From Mycobacterium numidiamassiliense (GTDB lineage: Bacteria > Actinomycetota > Actinomycetes > Mycobacteriales > Mycobacteriaceae), in contig NZ_FUEZ01000004.1 of assembly GCF_900157365.1 (NCBI RefSeq), forward strand, positions 855,066 through 919,065: 64,000 nt of DNA, read 5' to 3'. The position numbers and the translations under genes are program-made. Positions within the stretch are counted from its first letter, which is position 1; the number at the start of each line of letters is the position of its first letter. The notes under the pieces were generated by a model. That model did no database searches, was not told where the DNA came from, and saw only the letters and a list, made by a program, of their open reading frames with translations. This document shows, piece after piece, positions 1 to 8,837 of this stretch.

Positions 1-1
1 C

Positions 2-910
<909 letters not shown>

Positions 911-975
911 AGAATCTGTCTTAACGCAAAGCCGATGCGAACCGCATCAGGCGCGGGCGTGCGGGGTGCGCGGTG

Positions 976-1158
976 CTAGCGACGCCAGCTGTCCTCATCC
1001 TCGTACTCGTCTGCACCATCGCCGTCGGCAGGCGCGGAGCCGCTGGACTCCGATCCTGACAGCTCGGCCTGAAGCCGCTGAAAGTCAGTCTGCGGAGAGC
1101 TGTACTTGAGTTCTCGAGCAACCTTGGTCTGCTTTGCCTTCGCCCGGCCGCGGCCCAT
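976..1158 (-). CDS. DUF3073 family small protein
   Basis: A 60-residue protein beginning MGRGRAKAKQTKVARELKY, the hallmark of the actinobacterial DUF3073 family. The N-terminal half is basic and conserved; the C-terminal tail is rich in Ser, Asp and Glu (DEYEDEDSWRR), so the protein is probably partly disordered. I chose the ATG at 1156-1158 because family members start at MGRGRAKAK and a purine-rich GAGGGGG lies upstream; an in-frame start 39 bases further out would add a non-family extension. It corresponds to Rv0810c. Function is unknown. Confidence 0.9.
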   Translation of the reverse strand: MGRGRAKAKQTKVARELKYSSPQTDFQRLQAELSGSESSGSAPADGDGADEYEDEDSWRR

Positions 1159-1309
1159 GGGGGGACCCCCTCGCGCAATAACGGAGCGGCCTAACAAGTA
1201 GGCGGCTCCGATCTCTGATGTCGTTTTCGTCCTGTCAACAGAATACCGTGCCTCGCGCCCGGGCGTCGGCCCCCCCGCCCGCTGTGGCGGACGTAATCGC
1301 TAGTTCCTC

Positions 1310-2398
1310 TTACCGACCTCGCAGCCGATCGACGGCCAACCTCCCCGCACCAACCCCCTCGACGGGTGGCAGGGAATCGGCGTCGATCGCGGCGGCCACC
1401 GACGCCTGGTCGCCGGTCGCCAATTCGGTGTCGGCGGGGAGCCCGCGCTTTAGTAGGGCCAGCGCGATCGGCCCAAGGTCGACGTGGTCGACGACGGTTC
1501 CGAGGCGTCCAACGCTGCGGCCTCCCGCGAGCACCGCATCGCCCGTCGCAGGGCGGTCCACCGAACCGTCGAGGTGCAGCAGCACCAGCATCCGCGGCGG
1601 CTTCCCCAGGTTATGCACGCGCGCGACGGTTTCCTGCCCCCGGTAGCAGCCCTTGTCCAGGTGAACGGCTCCCGCGCCGGGACCGCCGATCCACCCCACC
1701 TCGTGCGGAATGGTGCGTTCGTCGGTGTCGACGCCGAGCCTCGGGCGCAACGCCGCCACCCGGTGCGCTTCGTAAGCCCACACCCCGGCCGGCCGCAACC
1801 CCGCCTGCGCCAACCGCTGTTGCCAATCGGCCGACTCGTCGCGCGGTACCAGCACATCCAATTCGAGCTGGCCGGCCGGGAAACCGGGCAAGCGGCGCAC
1901 GAAGCCGCCGCTGGCGAGCGGGACCGCGGCGAACTCGTCGGGCAGTGCATCCAGGCCGAGCACATCGAGGACCGCAGGATCAGCCAGTCGCGGGCCCAGC
2001 AACGACAACACCGCCAAATCGGCGGCGGCCGGCGTGACCTCGGACCAGAACACCATCTTGCGCAGGTAGCTCAGCAGCGGATCGCCCCGCCACGGTTCGG
2101 TATCGAGGTAGGTGGTCCCGCCCAGCTCGGTCTGGATCCAGTGATCCTCCACGCGGCCCTGACCGTCGAGACTGAGATTTTCCGTGCTGGCGCCGTCGGG
2201 CAAGCCGCTGACGTGCTGGCTCGAGATGTTGTGCAGCCAGGTCTGGCGGTCCTTGCCGGTCAGGGTCAGCACCGCGCGGTGGGAGCGGTCGACGAGCACC
2301 CCGCCGGTCTCGGCCGTCCGCTGTTCGCCGAGCGGATCGCCGTAGTGCCAGATCGCGCCGGCGTCGGGCCCTGAATCGGGCGCGGGAACTGCGTTCAC
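1310..2398 (-). CDS. YgfZ/GcvT-type folate-binding Fe-S cluster maintenance protein
   Basis: A 362-residue homologue of YgfZ/IBA57, tetrahydrofolate-binding relatives of the glycine cleavage T protein that help maintain [4Fe-4S] enzymes. The signature KGCYRGQETVAR with its conserved Cys is present at about residues 248-259, followed by the C-terminal barrel (DAVLAGGRSVGRLGTVVDH). The start is a GTG at 2396-2398. It is divergent from the pabC-like gene, as Rv0811c and Rv0812 are in M. tuberculosis; the intergenic gap of about 67 bp must hold both promoters. The assignment rests on the signature motif. Confidence 0.9.
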   Translation of the reverse strand: MNAVPAPDSGPDAGAIWHYGDPLGEQRTAETGGVLVDRSHRAVLTLTGKDRQTWLHNISSQHVSGLPDGASTENLSLDGQGRVEDHWIQTELGGTTYLDTEPWRGDPLLSYLRKMVFWSEVTPAAADLAVLSLLGPRLADPAVLDVLGLDALPDEFAAVPLASGGFVRRLPGFPAGQLELDVLVPRDESADWQQRLAQAGLRPAGVWAYEAHRVAALRPRLGVDTDERTIPHEVGWIGGPGAGAVHLDKGCYRGQETVARVHNLGKPPRMLVLLHLDGSVDRPATGDAVLAGGRSVGRLGTVVDHVDLGPIALALLKRGLPADTELATGDQASVAAAIDADSLPPVEGVGAGRLAVDRLRGR

Positions 2399-2465
2399 AG
2401 CTCAACTCTACGGCCCGGCCCACTGGCCGCCCGGACCGTGGAGTGCGCGGCTAGGCTTGTCGTCC

Positions 2466-3350
2466 ATGTCGAGCCCGACGGGTGTGGTTGTCACGCTGGA
2501 CGGCGAAATACATCCGCCGGACACCCCGCTGCTGCACGCCGACGATCTTGCCGCGGTCCGCGGCGACGGCGCCTTCGAGACTTTGCTCGTGCGTGATGGC
2601 GCGGCTTGTCTGGTCGAGCCGCATCTGCAGCGCCTGACGCAGTCGGCCAAATACATGGACCTGCCCAAACCCGACCTTCCGGGTTGGCGGCGCGCGATCG
2701 ACCTGGCAACCCGGCAGTGGGCTGCGGGCACTGCTGCGGAAGGTGCGCTGAGATTGATCTACAGCCGGGGCCGCGAAAGCGACCCGGCGCCGACCGCGTA
2801 CGTGATGGTGAACCCGGTCCCGGAGAGGGTGACGGCAGTGCGGCGCGACGGCTTGGCCGCGGTCACCCTGGACCGGGGGTTACCCGCCAACGGTGTCGAC
2901 GCGATGCCCTGGTTGTTGGCCGGCGCGAAAACACTGTCGTACGCGGTGAATATGGCCGCCTTGCGCCACGCCGCCCAGCGGGGCGCCGGCGATGTCATCT
3001 TCGTCAGCTCGGACGGCTTCATCCTGGAGGGGCCGCGCTCGACTGTGGTGATCGCCACAGACTCCGAAGGTGCGGGCAACCTTTGCCTGCTGACACCTCC
3101 GCCGTGGTATCCGATCCTGCGCGGCACCACCCAGCAGGCCCTTTTCGAGGTGGCCCGCGCCAAGGGCTACGACTGTGACTACCACCCGTTGCGAGTAGCG
3201 GATTTACTTGCTGCGCAAGGGATTTGGCTAGTGTCGAGTATGACCCTCGCCGCGCGGGTGCACACCCTCGATGGTCAGCGACTGCCCCGGTCGCCGATCG
3301 CCACGGAGTTCGCCGAACTGATCGACGCGGCCATCGTCAGCGATCGCTGA
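2466..3350 (+). CDS. pabC: Class IV PLP aminotransferase, probable aminodeoxychorismate lyase
   Basis: A 294-residue fold-type IV PLP enzyme like Rv0812, which removes pyruvate from 4-amino-4-deoxychorismate to give p-aminobenzoate for folate. Visible family features are LLHADDLAAVRGDGAFETLL near the N-terminus, the Lys region AGAKTLSYAVNM expected to carry the Schiff-base lysine, and DVIFVSSDGFILEGPRSTVV, which matches the cofactor-binding EG.. segment. I chose ATG 2466 over the in-frame TTG at 2457; a GTG at 2478 would also give a family-like start. Branched-chain or D-amino-acid aminotransferase activity cannot be excluded by sequence reading alone. Confidence 0.85.
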   Translation: MSSPTGVVVTLDGEIHPPDTPLLHADDLAAVRGDGAFETLLVRDGAACLVEPHLQRLTQSAKYMDLPKPDLPGWRRAIDLATRQWAAGTAAEGALRLIYSRGRESDPAPTAYVMVNPVPERVTAVRRDGLAAVTLDRGLPANGVDAMPWLLAGAKTLSYAVNMAALRHAAQRGAGDVIFVSSDGFILEGPRSTVVIATDSEGAGNLCLLTPPPWYPILRGTTQQALFEVARAKGYDCDYHPLRVADLLAAQGIWLVSSMTLAARVHTLDGQRLPRSPIATEFAELIDAAIVSDR

Positions 3351-3407
3351 GCGCTGAATTCTGTTGTCGGCTCGCCCAATCACGGGTACGGTCGGCCGTA
3401 CACAGGG

Positions 3408-3524
3408 AAGGAGGTGGTCCGCGAAATTGATAGCTTCATGGACATGTGAGGTGGCTACGCGCTAGCTGCATTGGCTCGGAAGAGTCGGCGATCGACGCGC
3501 GCTGGCGAATTCCCCGTAGCCACC
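3408..3524 (+). other. Near-perfect Shine-Dalgarno followed by a 10-bp inverted repeat; possible structured RNA or leader
   Basis: The 242-bp gap between the pabC-like gene and the end of the TIR gene is not empty. AAGGAGGTGG at 3408-3417 matches almost the whole anti-Shine-Dalgarno. Only tiny frames follow it: TTG 3427 to TAG 3465 (12 residues), or ATG 3438 stopping after three codons. Downstream, GGTGGCTACG (3450-3459) pairs exactly with CGTAGCCACC (3515-3524), enclosing 55 bases. This could be a short leader ORF with a folded RNA, a remnant of a longer gene, or an insertion edge. No function is assigned. Confidence 0.35.
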
Positions 3525-3592
3525 CGGCCCCCGAGCGTCCCGGTCTGTCCAACCGGGAGCATTGCTCGGGGGCCGATCCATGTCTTGGGCCC

Positions 3593-5131
3593 TTATTGCC
3601 CCGTCTTTGCGGCTATCTGCTCGATGATTTTGCCGGCTTCGCCAGTCCCCGGAGGGGGACCGCACACAAGCACGTCGATGACCACACTGCCGGTGGCGTG
3701 CAGGCCGTGGTGGCAAACTCTGCCGTCCGCTTGTGTTCTCTCCTGAAAGATCTTCGGCGCTGCCCCTGTAACGTCACCGAATTGCCAGTCGCTCTTCTTG
3801 CCGTTGAAGGTCATCGTGACCGATTGCCCGGCGCAAGCCTTCCATTTGTCCGAAGACGCCTGCACGAATGCGTTGGCTTGGTCCGGCGACGAGAAGTCGG
3901 CAACGGATTCGAACACCCGATGAACCTGGCCCTCGCCGGGCGTATGTACCGCCTGGCCGCTCGCGCCGGTGAAGCCGGGCGCCGGCCTGTACACCGCCTC
4001 TTCCATGGGTTCGTAAACGGCGAGGCACTCCGGATTCGACAGCGTTCCCCGCACCGACCGCAGCTGGTCGGTTTGATCGGAAACGACGAGGTTTGGGTCC
4101 GCCAGGATGTTGCCGATCTCCGGGACGCCGAGCAAATACGACGCCAGCTTTGACGAGGGGGCCGAACCCGGTACCGGATTGGCGGCAGAGCCCGGCGCCG
4201 AATTCACGGCGGAATTTGCGACCGAACCGCCACCGGCCTTGGGGGCCGGCTTTTTGCCGCCCTGAGTAGCGAAGACGACGACGATCGCGATCACGGCGAT
4301 GACGGCCAGTGCGGCCCCGCCGATGAGGATCAGCCGCTTGTTCGATCCGCCGGCCGCGGGGGCGGCTGCGGCGCTGGGCCTCGCGGCGGACGCGCTGGGT
4401 TGCGCCGGGGCGGTCGCGGCGACCGTCGCCGCTTCTGCCGTACTGCCCGTCGCCGACGCGGCCGACGACCCGTCCTTGGCCTCGATCTCGGCCAGCACGT
4501 TGTCGATTTCGCTTCGGGTGCGGTATGTCACGTCGTGTCGAAGGCGCAGCATCCGCAGTAGTTGGGCGATGTCGCCGCGTGCGCTGGGGTCGTCGCCGTC
4601 CTCGTCGAAGCCGGACCGCAGCTCGATCAAAAGCTGGATCTGCTGCTGCGGGCTGAGCTCCTTTTCGGCCATCTGATTGCCCAGCCGGGTGATGTAGCCG
4701 AACGGCACCGCCGGCTCGGGGGGTAGCGGGTCAGGCAGCGGCACCGGCTTGCTGCGCAGCTGGTGCACCGCGGTGACCAATTGAATGCCGGCGTCGACGG
4801 TCGGGTCCCGGTAGTCGATGATCTGCAATGCGGCAAGCGGATTCACCCGCATGCTGTCGACCTCGCCGATACGAACCGGAAGGATGGGACGGTTGAGGGC
4901 CTGGGCGTAGCGGAGCTCGGCCTGGCTCGGCTTGGACTGCAACCAGTTACTCGATAGCGCGACGATGAAAACTTCACAGTCACGGATCTGCTCGAGGATC
5001 TTGGCCCACCAGGAATCGCCACCGCCGAGCTCTTGGTCGAACCAGACTTGGTTCTGCCCGCGCCGCAAGGCGGTCGTCAGGGCGTCAACCGTCGCCCTGT
5101 CTTGGCTCGAGTAGCTGATGAACAGCGCCAT
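3593..5131 (-). CDS. TIR-domain protein with membrane anchor and PknH-type extracellular sensor domain
   Basis: 512 residues. Residues 1-120 are a TIR domain: MALFISYSSQDRATVDAL, the DQELGGGDSWW loop, and VALSSNWLQSKPSQAE with Glu72 where TIR NADases carry their catalytic glutamate. Residues 150-220 are helical; 221-265 are Ala/Pro/Ser-rich; 267-288 form one transmembrane helix; 290-328 are a low-complexity linker. Residues 329-512 resemble the PknH C-terminal sensor, including four Cys (about 369, 428, 465, 480) in the spacing of its two disulfides. The predicted topology is cytoplasmic TIR, external sensor. Start ATG has an AGGAG box. It lies 98 bp downstream of the RyR gene on the same strand. 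The catalytic reaction (NAD cleavage or cyclisation) is inferred. Confidence 0.88.
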   Translation of the reverse strand: MALFISYSSQDRATVDALTTALRRGQNQVWFDQELGGGDSWWAKILEQIRDCEVFIVALSSNWLQSKPSQAELRYAQALNRPILPVRIGEVDSMRVNPLAALQIIDYRDPTVDAGIQLVTAVHQLRSKPVPLPDPLPPEPAVPFGYITRLGNQMAEKELSPQQQIQLLIELRSGFDEDGDDPSARGDIAQLLRMLRLRHDVTYRTRSEIDNVLAEIEAKDGSSAASATGSTAEAATVAATAPAQPSASAARPSAAAAPAAGGSNKRLILIGGAALAVIAVIAIVVVFATQGGKKPAPKAGGGSVANSAVNSAPGSAANPVPGSAPSSKLASYLLGVPEIGNILADPNLVVSDQTDQLRSVRGTLSNPECLAVYEPMEEAVYRPAPGFTGASGQAVHTPGEGQVHRVFESVADFSSPDQANAFVQASSDKWKACAGQSVTMTFNGKKSDWQFGDVTGAAPKIFQERTQADGRVCHHGLHATGSVVIDVLVCGPPPGTGEAGKIIEQIAAKTGQ

Positions 5132-5229
5132 CCCAGTCTCCTAGGGGAGGAGGAGCAAAGAACTGCGTGAAATCCTGCCTGCGCGACCAGTACGCACACG
5201 CGCCGATACCGTATCAGTGTTGAGTAAGG

Positions 5230-7575
5230 TCACGATGCGCAAATTTCCGTATAGCGGCGAGCGAACTCGTCACCGGGAACGGGCCATTGCTCGCCGGTGG
5301 ATCCCCGCACAACCCAGTCGCCTTCGGCCGCGGCGGCGGGACCCTCAAGCGTGTTGACGGTCTCGCCCGGATAGGCCGGGCGGGCCTGCACACGTCCCTT
5401 TCTTTGCCACCGTCCATCGCCTGTGGGCTCGTAGGTTTCCCGGAAGATATCGTCGCGGACCGACCAGGTTTTCCCGTCTTCCTGCACGGCCCAATCGCCG
5501 GCGCCGGCGCGCATGGTGTGTCCCGAATCCGACGTCCACGTCCAAGGGGCACTTCGCTGCTCGGCGGCCACCGTCCCGACCCGGGCGAAGGACTGCCAGA
5601 TCGGACGCGACCGAAAACCTAGCTGCCGCAAGCTCCACAGTGTCCCGGCGAGGCTGCGCACGGCGGCGTTGAGCAGATCTGGGTCGCTTTCGACCACCGA
5701 CCAGTCGACCAGCTTGTCGTGGATCTTGCGCGAATCATCCCGGGGCGTACCGTATTTCCAGCCATTGCGGCGGTAGTAGCGACACCAGTCCTCGTGTTCG
5801 GCTTGCGCCATGCTCATCGCGGAGTAGTGGTCGAAGCCCATCAGCGCAAGCTGCTCCAACGGCTGCAACCCCGCCATTTCGTTGCCGGACAGTTGCGCCG
5901 GCGGGCTGCCCCAGGTGTTCCAGGTGTGGCCCGCGATCTGTTCCACCATCCATAACGCGTTGCGCACCTGACGTCGGTTGGACCCGCGGTAGAACTCGGG
6001 CAGTTCGGTCCATGGCACCGATGCGGGTCCCCGTGTCCAACTCGGGTCGATTGTGGAGACATAGCGCTCGTGAATCAGCCTCGCTGCGCGTTCCCAGGCG
6101 TCCTGCACCTGACCCTCTTGGGTGTCGAGTACCAGCGAGTACGACTGCAGCCGGCCGACGACCTGGATCGAGTCGTCGTTGATGCTGGTGTTGAGATCCG
6201 AAGCGTAGATGGGCATTTCGGGGAAGCGGGCGGCCAGTCTGGCGGCGGTTGTCGCGGCGTGGACATCGACGAAGATCACCGCGCTGGTGGTGGGGTCGTC
6301 GCCATCAGCGATCAGCTTCAGCATGGTCGGCACCGTCGGCGCCTCACCTATCGCGTCGATGGTCGGGCCATCCGACATGAATCCAGCCTGCTGGCGGTAG
6401 AACTCGTGGTCTCGCAGGTACTCGTCGGCGTCTCGTTCGACGAGCGTGAGGGCGGGCAACGGCGCCGCGTCGGGCGGGGTGTAAAAGTCACGCTCCAGAG
6501 CGCGTTGAGTCAGGTCTGCGCACAATGCCAACGTCAATTGTGAAGTGCCGCAAACGAATACACGCCGTGTTCGGCCTGTCGCCATGATGCTGTCGAGGAG
6601 CCTGCCCGCGGTGACCTCGTATTTCCCGACAACGTCGGCCGCCCATCGGGTGTCTGATCCGCCGAACTGCTGGGCGCGCCACGCTTGGGCCAGCCATGGG
6701 TCGTCCATCCGCACGATGAGGGGCAACCGCTGCTTGTGGGCGACCTCGGCGAGGCGACGACCGATGAGGTCGAGCCACATCAGGTTGACCGCTGGGTCGG
6801 GTGCCATCAGGTAGAGCCGAGAGAGGTGGCGCCACAACCGAAGTGACACCAGGGTGGACGGGGTATTGAAGTCCACTAGCACCACCCGCGCGCCCTGCCT
6901 GCGGGCGCGTTGCACGCGATCGTCGCTGGCGCCGGTGATGAGGACCAGGGTGCCGCGCCGATCCAGCGTTCGTGCCACCCCGCTGATCATCGATTCGGTA
7001 TCGGCGTCTACTCCGACGATGGCGGTGACGGACTCGGCGAAGTTGGCCCGCAGCCGGTCCACCTGGGAGCGGAAGGCGCCGACGACGACGCCGCCCAGTC
7101 CGGTGAAGATTGTCGTCAGCGCGGCGATCCGCGCCAGTTCCAGCCCGACCGGTGTGGGGCTCGGGCACGTCCGCCCGCCGACCGAAAAGTCGCCGGTGCC
7201 GCCCTTGACCAGACTGGCCGTCGCCATCATGGGCGTGAAGACGGCCGGATGGTTGGCGTCATGACATCCCCAGTAGGAGCTCAGTCCCAGGATTGCGGTC
7301 AGGGGGACGAGGGCTGCGATCACGGTGAACGAAACACCGACCACCCGGTGGTTGTTGTTCGAGCGGAACGTCAGCACGGATACCCAGATGAGCACGGCCA
7401 CAACGATGCCGAGCGTCGGCATGGATCCCGGCCGGCCGAACCATCGCAGTGCCGGCGGTAGCCCGTCGCTGATCGAGGGCCGCAAATCCAGCGCGGCCAA
7501 ATAGGCGATCAGCAGCAGGCCGGTCCCCGTTACGGCCCAGCGCAGCATGGGCGAGGCTGTCCTCCTGGGACGCAT
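5230..7575 (-). CDS. Four-span membrane protein with TrkA-N-like Rossmann domains, RyR domain and PGDYG-like C-terminus
   Basis: 781 residues. Predicted membrane spans are about 11-29, 54-70, 77-99 and 148-168, with a 45-residue loop (containing GGTGDF) before span 4 that could be a re-entrant pore loop. Two Rossmann/TrkA-N-like modules follow (about 184-290 with LVLITGASDDR and VVLVDFNTPS; about 337-470 with RRVFVCGTSQL). Residues about 560-640 hold a RyR (ryanodine receptor) domain: HEDWCRYYRRNGWKYG, then PRDDSRKIHDKLVDW. The last 100 residues contain two PGDYG-like repeats (GDWAV.., EGDWVVRGSTGEQWPV). Start ATG follows AAAGGGAGGT. It is the upstream gene of the TIR pair. Ion-channel or nucleotide-gated function is inference. 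Confidence 0.85.
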   Translation of the reverse strand: MRPRRTASPMLRWAVTGTGLLLIAYLAALDLRPSISDGLPPALRWFGRPGSMPTLGIVVAVLIWVSVLTFRSNNNHRVVGVSFTVIAALVPLTAILGLSSYWGCHDANHPAVFTPMMATASLVKGGTGDFSVGGRTCPSPTPVGLELARIAALTTIFTGLGGVVVGAFRSQVDRLRANFAESVTAIVGVDADTESMISGVARTLDRRGTLVLITGASDDRVQRARRQGARVVLVDFNTPSTLVSLRLWRHLSRLYLMAPDPAVNLMWLDLIGRRLAEVAHKQRLPLIVRMDDPWLAQAWRAQQFGGSDTRWAADVVGKYEVTAGRLLDSIMATGRTRRVFVCGTSQLTLALCADLTQRALERDFYTPPDAAPLPALTLVERDADEYLRDHEFYRQQAGFMSDGPTIDAIGEAPTVPTMLKLIADGDDPTTSAVIFVDVHAATTAARLAARFPEMPIYASDLNTSINDDSIQVVGRLQSYSLVLDTQEGQVQDAWERAARLIHERYVSTIDPSWTRGPASVPWTELPEFYRGSNRRQVRNALWMVEQIAGHTWNTWGSPPAQLSGNEMAGLQPLEQLALMGFDHYSAMSMAQAEHEDWCRYYRRNGWKYGTPRDDSRKIHDKLVDWSVVESDPDLLNAAVRSLAGTLWSLRQLGFRSRPIWQSFARVGTVAAEQRSAPWTWTSDSGHTMRAGAGDWAVQEDGKTWSVRDDIFRETYEPTGDGRWQRKGRVQARPAYPGETVNTLEGPAAAAEGDWVVRGSTGEQWPVPGDEFARRYTEICAS

Positions 7576-7710
7576 CCGCCGACCTCCCTTTCTGGAATAT
7601 CGGCTGTTGGGACGTCGAACAGTACACGCAAAAGAGCGGCCGAAAGCAACGTGGTGGGCCCGGTTTGTCGCGTGTTGTGAGCCAGTGAGAACGGCGATGC
7701 CCGGGCGTGA

Positions 7711-8376
7711 CTAGCCGACGAATCGCGCCAGCCGCGCCGACAGATGCGGCACCAAGCCGCCGTCGGCATCCACGCGCTCTTCGACGTAGGCCAGGTCGCC
7801 GCCTTCGACGATGCCGTAGAGCCGTTTGGCGCCCCCGACCAGCACGCCGGAACGACTGCGCGCCAACGCATCGGTCGCCAACTCCCACGACGATTGGTTG
7901 CGTGGACGCCCGTAGAACAATTCGATGTAACCGGACGAGTGAGCCAGTAACAGCTCGATCGCCTGGGACTCGGTGGGATCGTCGGGATCGCGGACGAACC
8001 GCCAATAGCCGGTCTCACGCAGGCCGGGTTCTTGATAGCCGCCGGCGTCGTCGAGACGCCAGGAGCGGGCTTCCCAGTTCAGGTAGTCGCCGCCGTCATG
8101 GGAGACCACGATTTGTTGGCCGAACCGGTAATCGCCGTCCGCTCCGCGGCCTTCGCCTTCGCCGCGCCACACGCCGACCAGGGGCAGCAGCGCCAGCAGT
8201 GCGTCGTTGAGGTTGGCGCCTTCGCGCAGGTTGGCGGTATCGGCGGGAAGCGGCAGGTCGTCGAAGGACGGGATATTGCGTGCTGCGGTCACTTTGGCGC
8301 GTTCAGCCGCAGCGGCGACGGCGCGGCCCGAGTTCTCCGGGCCGTCAGGTGTGTCAGAGCTGGCTTCGGCGCTCAC
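7711..8376 (-). CDS. Nitrobindin/THAP4-like lipocalin-fold protein (Rv0813c-like)
   Basis: 221 residues of the FABP-like/nitrobindin beta-barrel family. The core begins [13 protein letters not shown] and runs through strands such as [26 protein letters not shown] and the C-terminal [11 protein letters not shown]. True nitrobindins bind haem through a C-terminal His; a candidate His is present in PHLSARL but haem binding is not shown. The start chosen is GTG at 8374-8376, which overlaps the stop of the upstream small membrane protein in a GTGA arrangement, implying coupled translation. It closes the minus-strand cysteine operon, as Rv0813c does in M. tuberculosis. Confidence 0.85.
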   Translation of the reverse strand: MSAEASSDTPDGPENSGRAVAAAAERAKVTAARNIPSFDDLPLPADTANLREGANLNDALLALLPLVGVWRGEGEGRGADGDYRFGQQIVVSHDGGDYLNWEARSWRLDDAGGYQEPGLRETGYWRFVRDPDDPTESQAIELLLAHSSGYIELFYGRPRNQSSWELATDALARSRSGVLVGGAKRLYGIVEGGDLAYVEERVDADGGLVPHLSARLARFVG

Positions 8377-8468
8377 GACTCGTCGGTGATGAGCCGGTAC
8401 AGGGTGTACAGCGCAAACCACGAGATGACCACGACAGACACCACCAGCATGATCTCGAAGAAGAGCAC
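8373..8468 (-). CDS. Small single-span membrane protein
   Basis: A 31-residue hydrophobic peptide, essentially one transmembrane helix ([19 protein letters not shown]) followed by LYRLITDES. Its TGA overlaps the GTG of the Rv0813c-like gene by four bases, which strongly suggests it is translated. The start is uncertain: GTG at 8468, GTG at 8471 or ATG at 8450 are all in frame and none has a strong ribosome site. The reading frame further upstream looks like non-coding sequence. Function unknown; it sits at the end of the sulfur operon. Confidence 0.6.
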   Translation of the reverse strand: MLFFEIMLVVSVVVISWFALYTLYRLITDES

Positions 8469-8533
8469 CACGCAGATAAGTCTATTCGGCTTCTCCGCGG
8501 CGCTCCTCGGGACATCCCGGTCCGGCGCGCACG

Positions 8534-8836
8534 TCAGCCGATCTTGATGTCCACCTCGTGGATGCCGGCGCCGGACGGCGTCACTACCGCGTCGCCGTTG
8601 CCCGCTTTGGACAGGGCCCGCAATGTCCACGATCCGGGCGCGGCGAAAAACCGGAACTCGCCGGTGGCCGATGCCACGACCTCGGCCGTGAACTCACCCG
8701 AGGAGTCCAGCAGGCGGACGAACGCGCCCCCGACGGCCTGGCCGTCGGCGTCCACGACGCGGCCGGTGATCACCGTTTCCTTTTCGAGGTCGACGCTGGC
8801 GGGCAACGTCAGTCCTTGCTTCGGTGCAGAGCACAT
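8534..8836 (-). CDS. sseC2: SseC-like DUF1416 protein
   Basis: A 100-residue protein starting MCSAPKQGLTLPASVDLEKE and containing a carboxypeptidase-regulatory/DUF1416 beta-sandwich (TVITGRVVDADGQAVGGAFV; ATGEFRFFAAPGSWTLRAL). In mycobacteria this gene is paired with cysA (thiosulfate sulfurtransferase), and its product is thought to assist sulfur transfer, though its activity is unproven. The ATG at 8834-8836 begins one base after the cysA2 stop (TGATATG), so the two genes are translationally linked. It matches Rv0814c in length and order. Confidence 0.92.
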   Translation of the reverse strand: MCSAPKQGLTLPASVDLEKETVITGRVVDADGQAVGGAFVRLLDSSGEFTAEVVASATGEFRFFAAPGSWTLRALSKAGNGDAVVTPSGAGIHEVDIKIG

Positions 8837-8837
8837 A

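Noticed and set aside
1366..2374. Long plus-strand frames opposite the YgfZ-like gene (for example 1484-2374).
   Set aside because: They are antisense frames produced by high-GC codon bias, with no motif or ribosome site.
3415..3746. A plus-strand frame that reads through a TGA (GYALAALARKSRRSTRAG...) after the strong ribosome site, suggesting a recoded selenoprotein or tmRNA-like tag.
   Set aside because: No selenocysteine insertion structure or machinery is seen, the YALAA similarity to tmRNA tags is not followed by a stop, and most of the frame lies antisense to the TIR gene.
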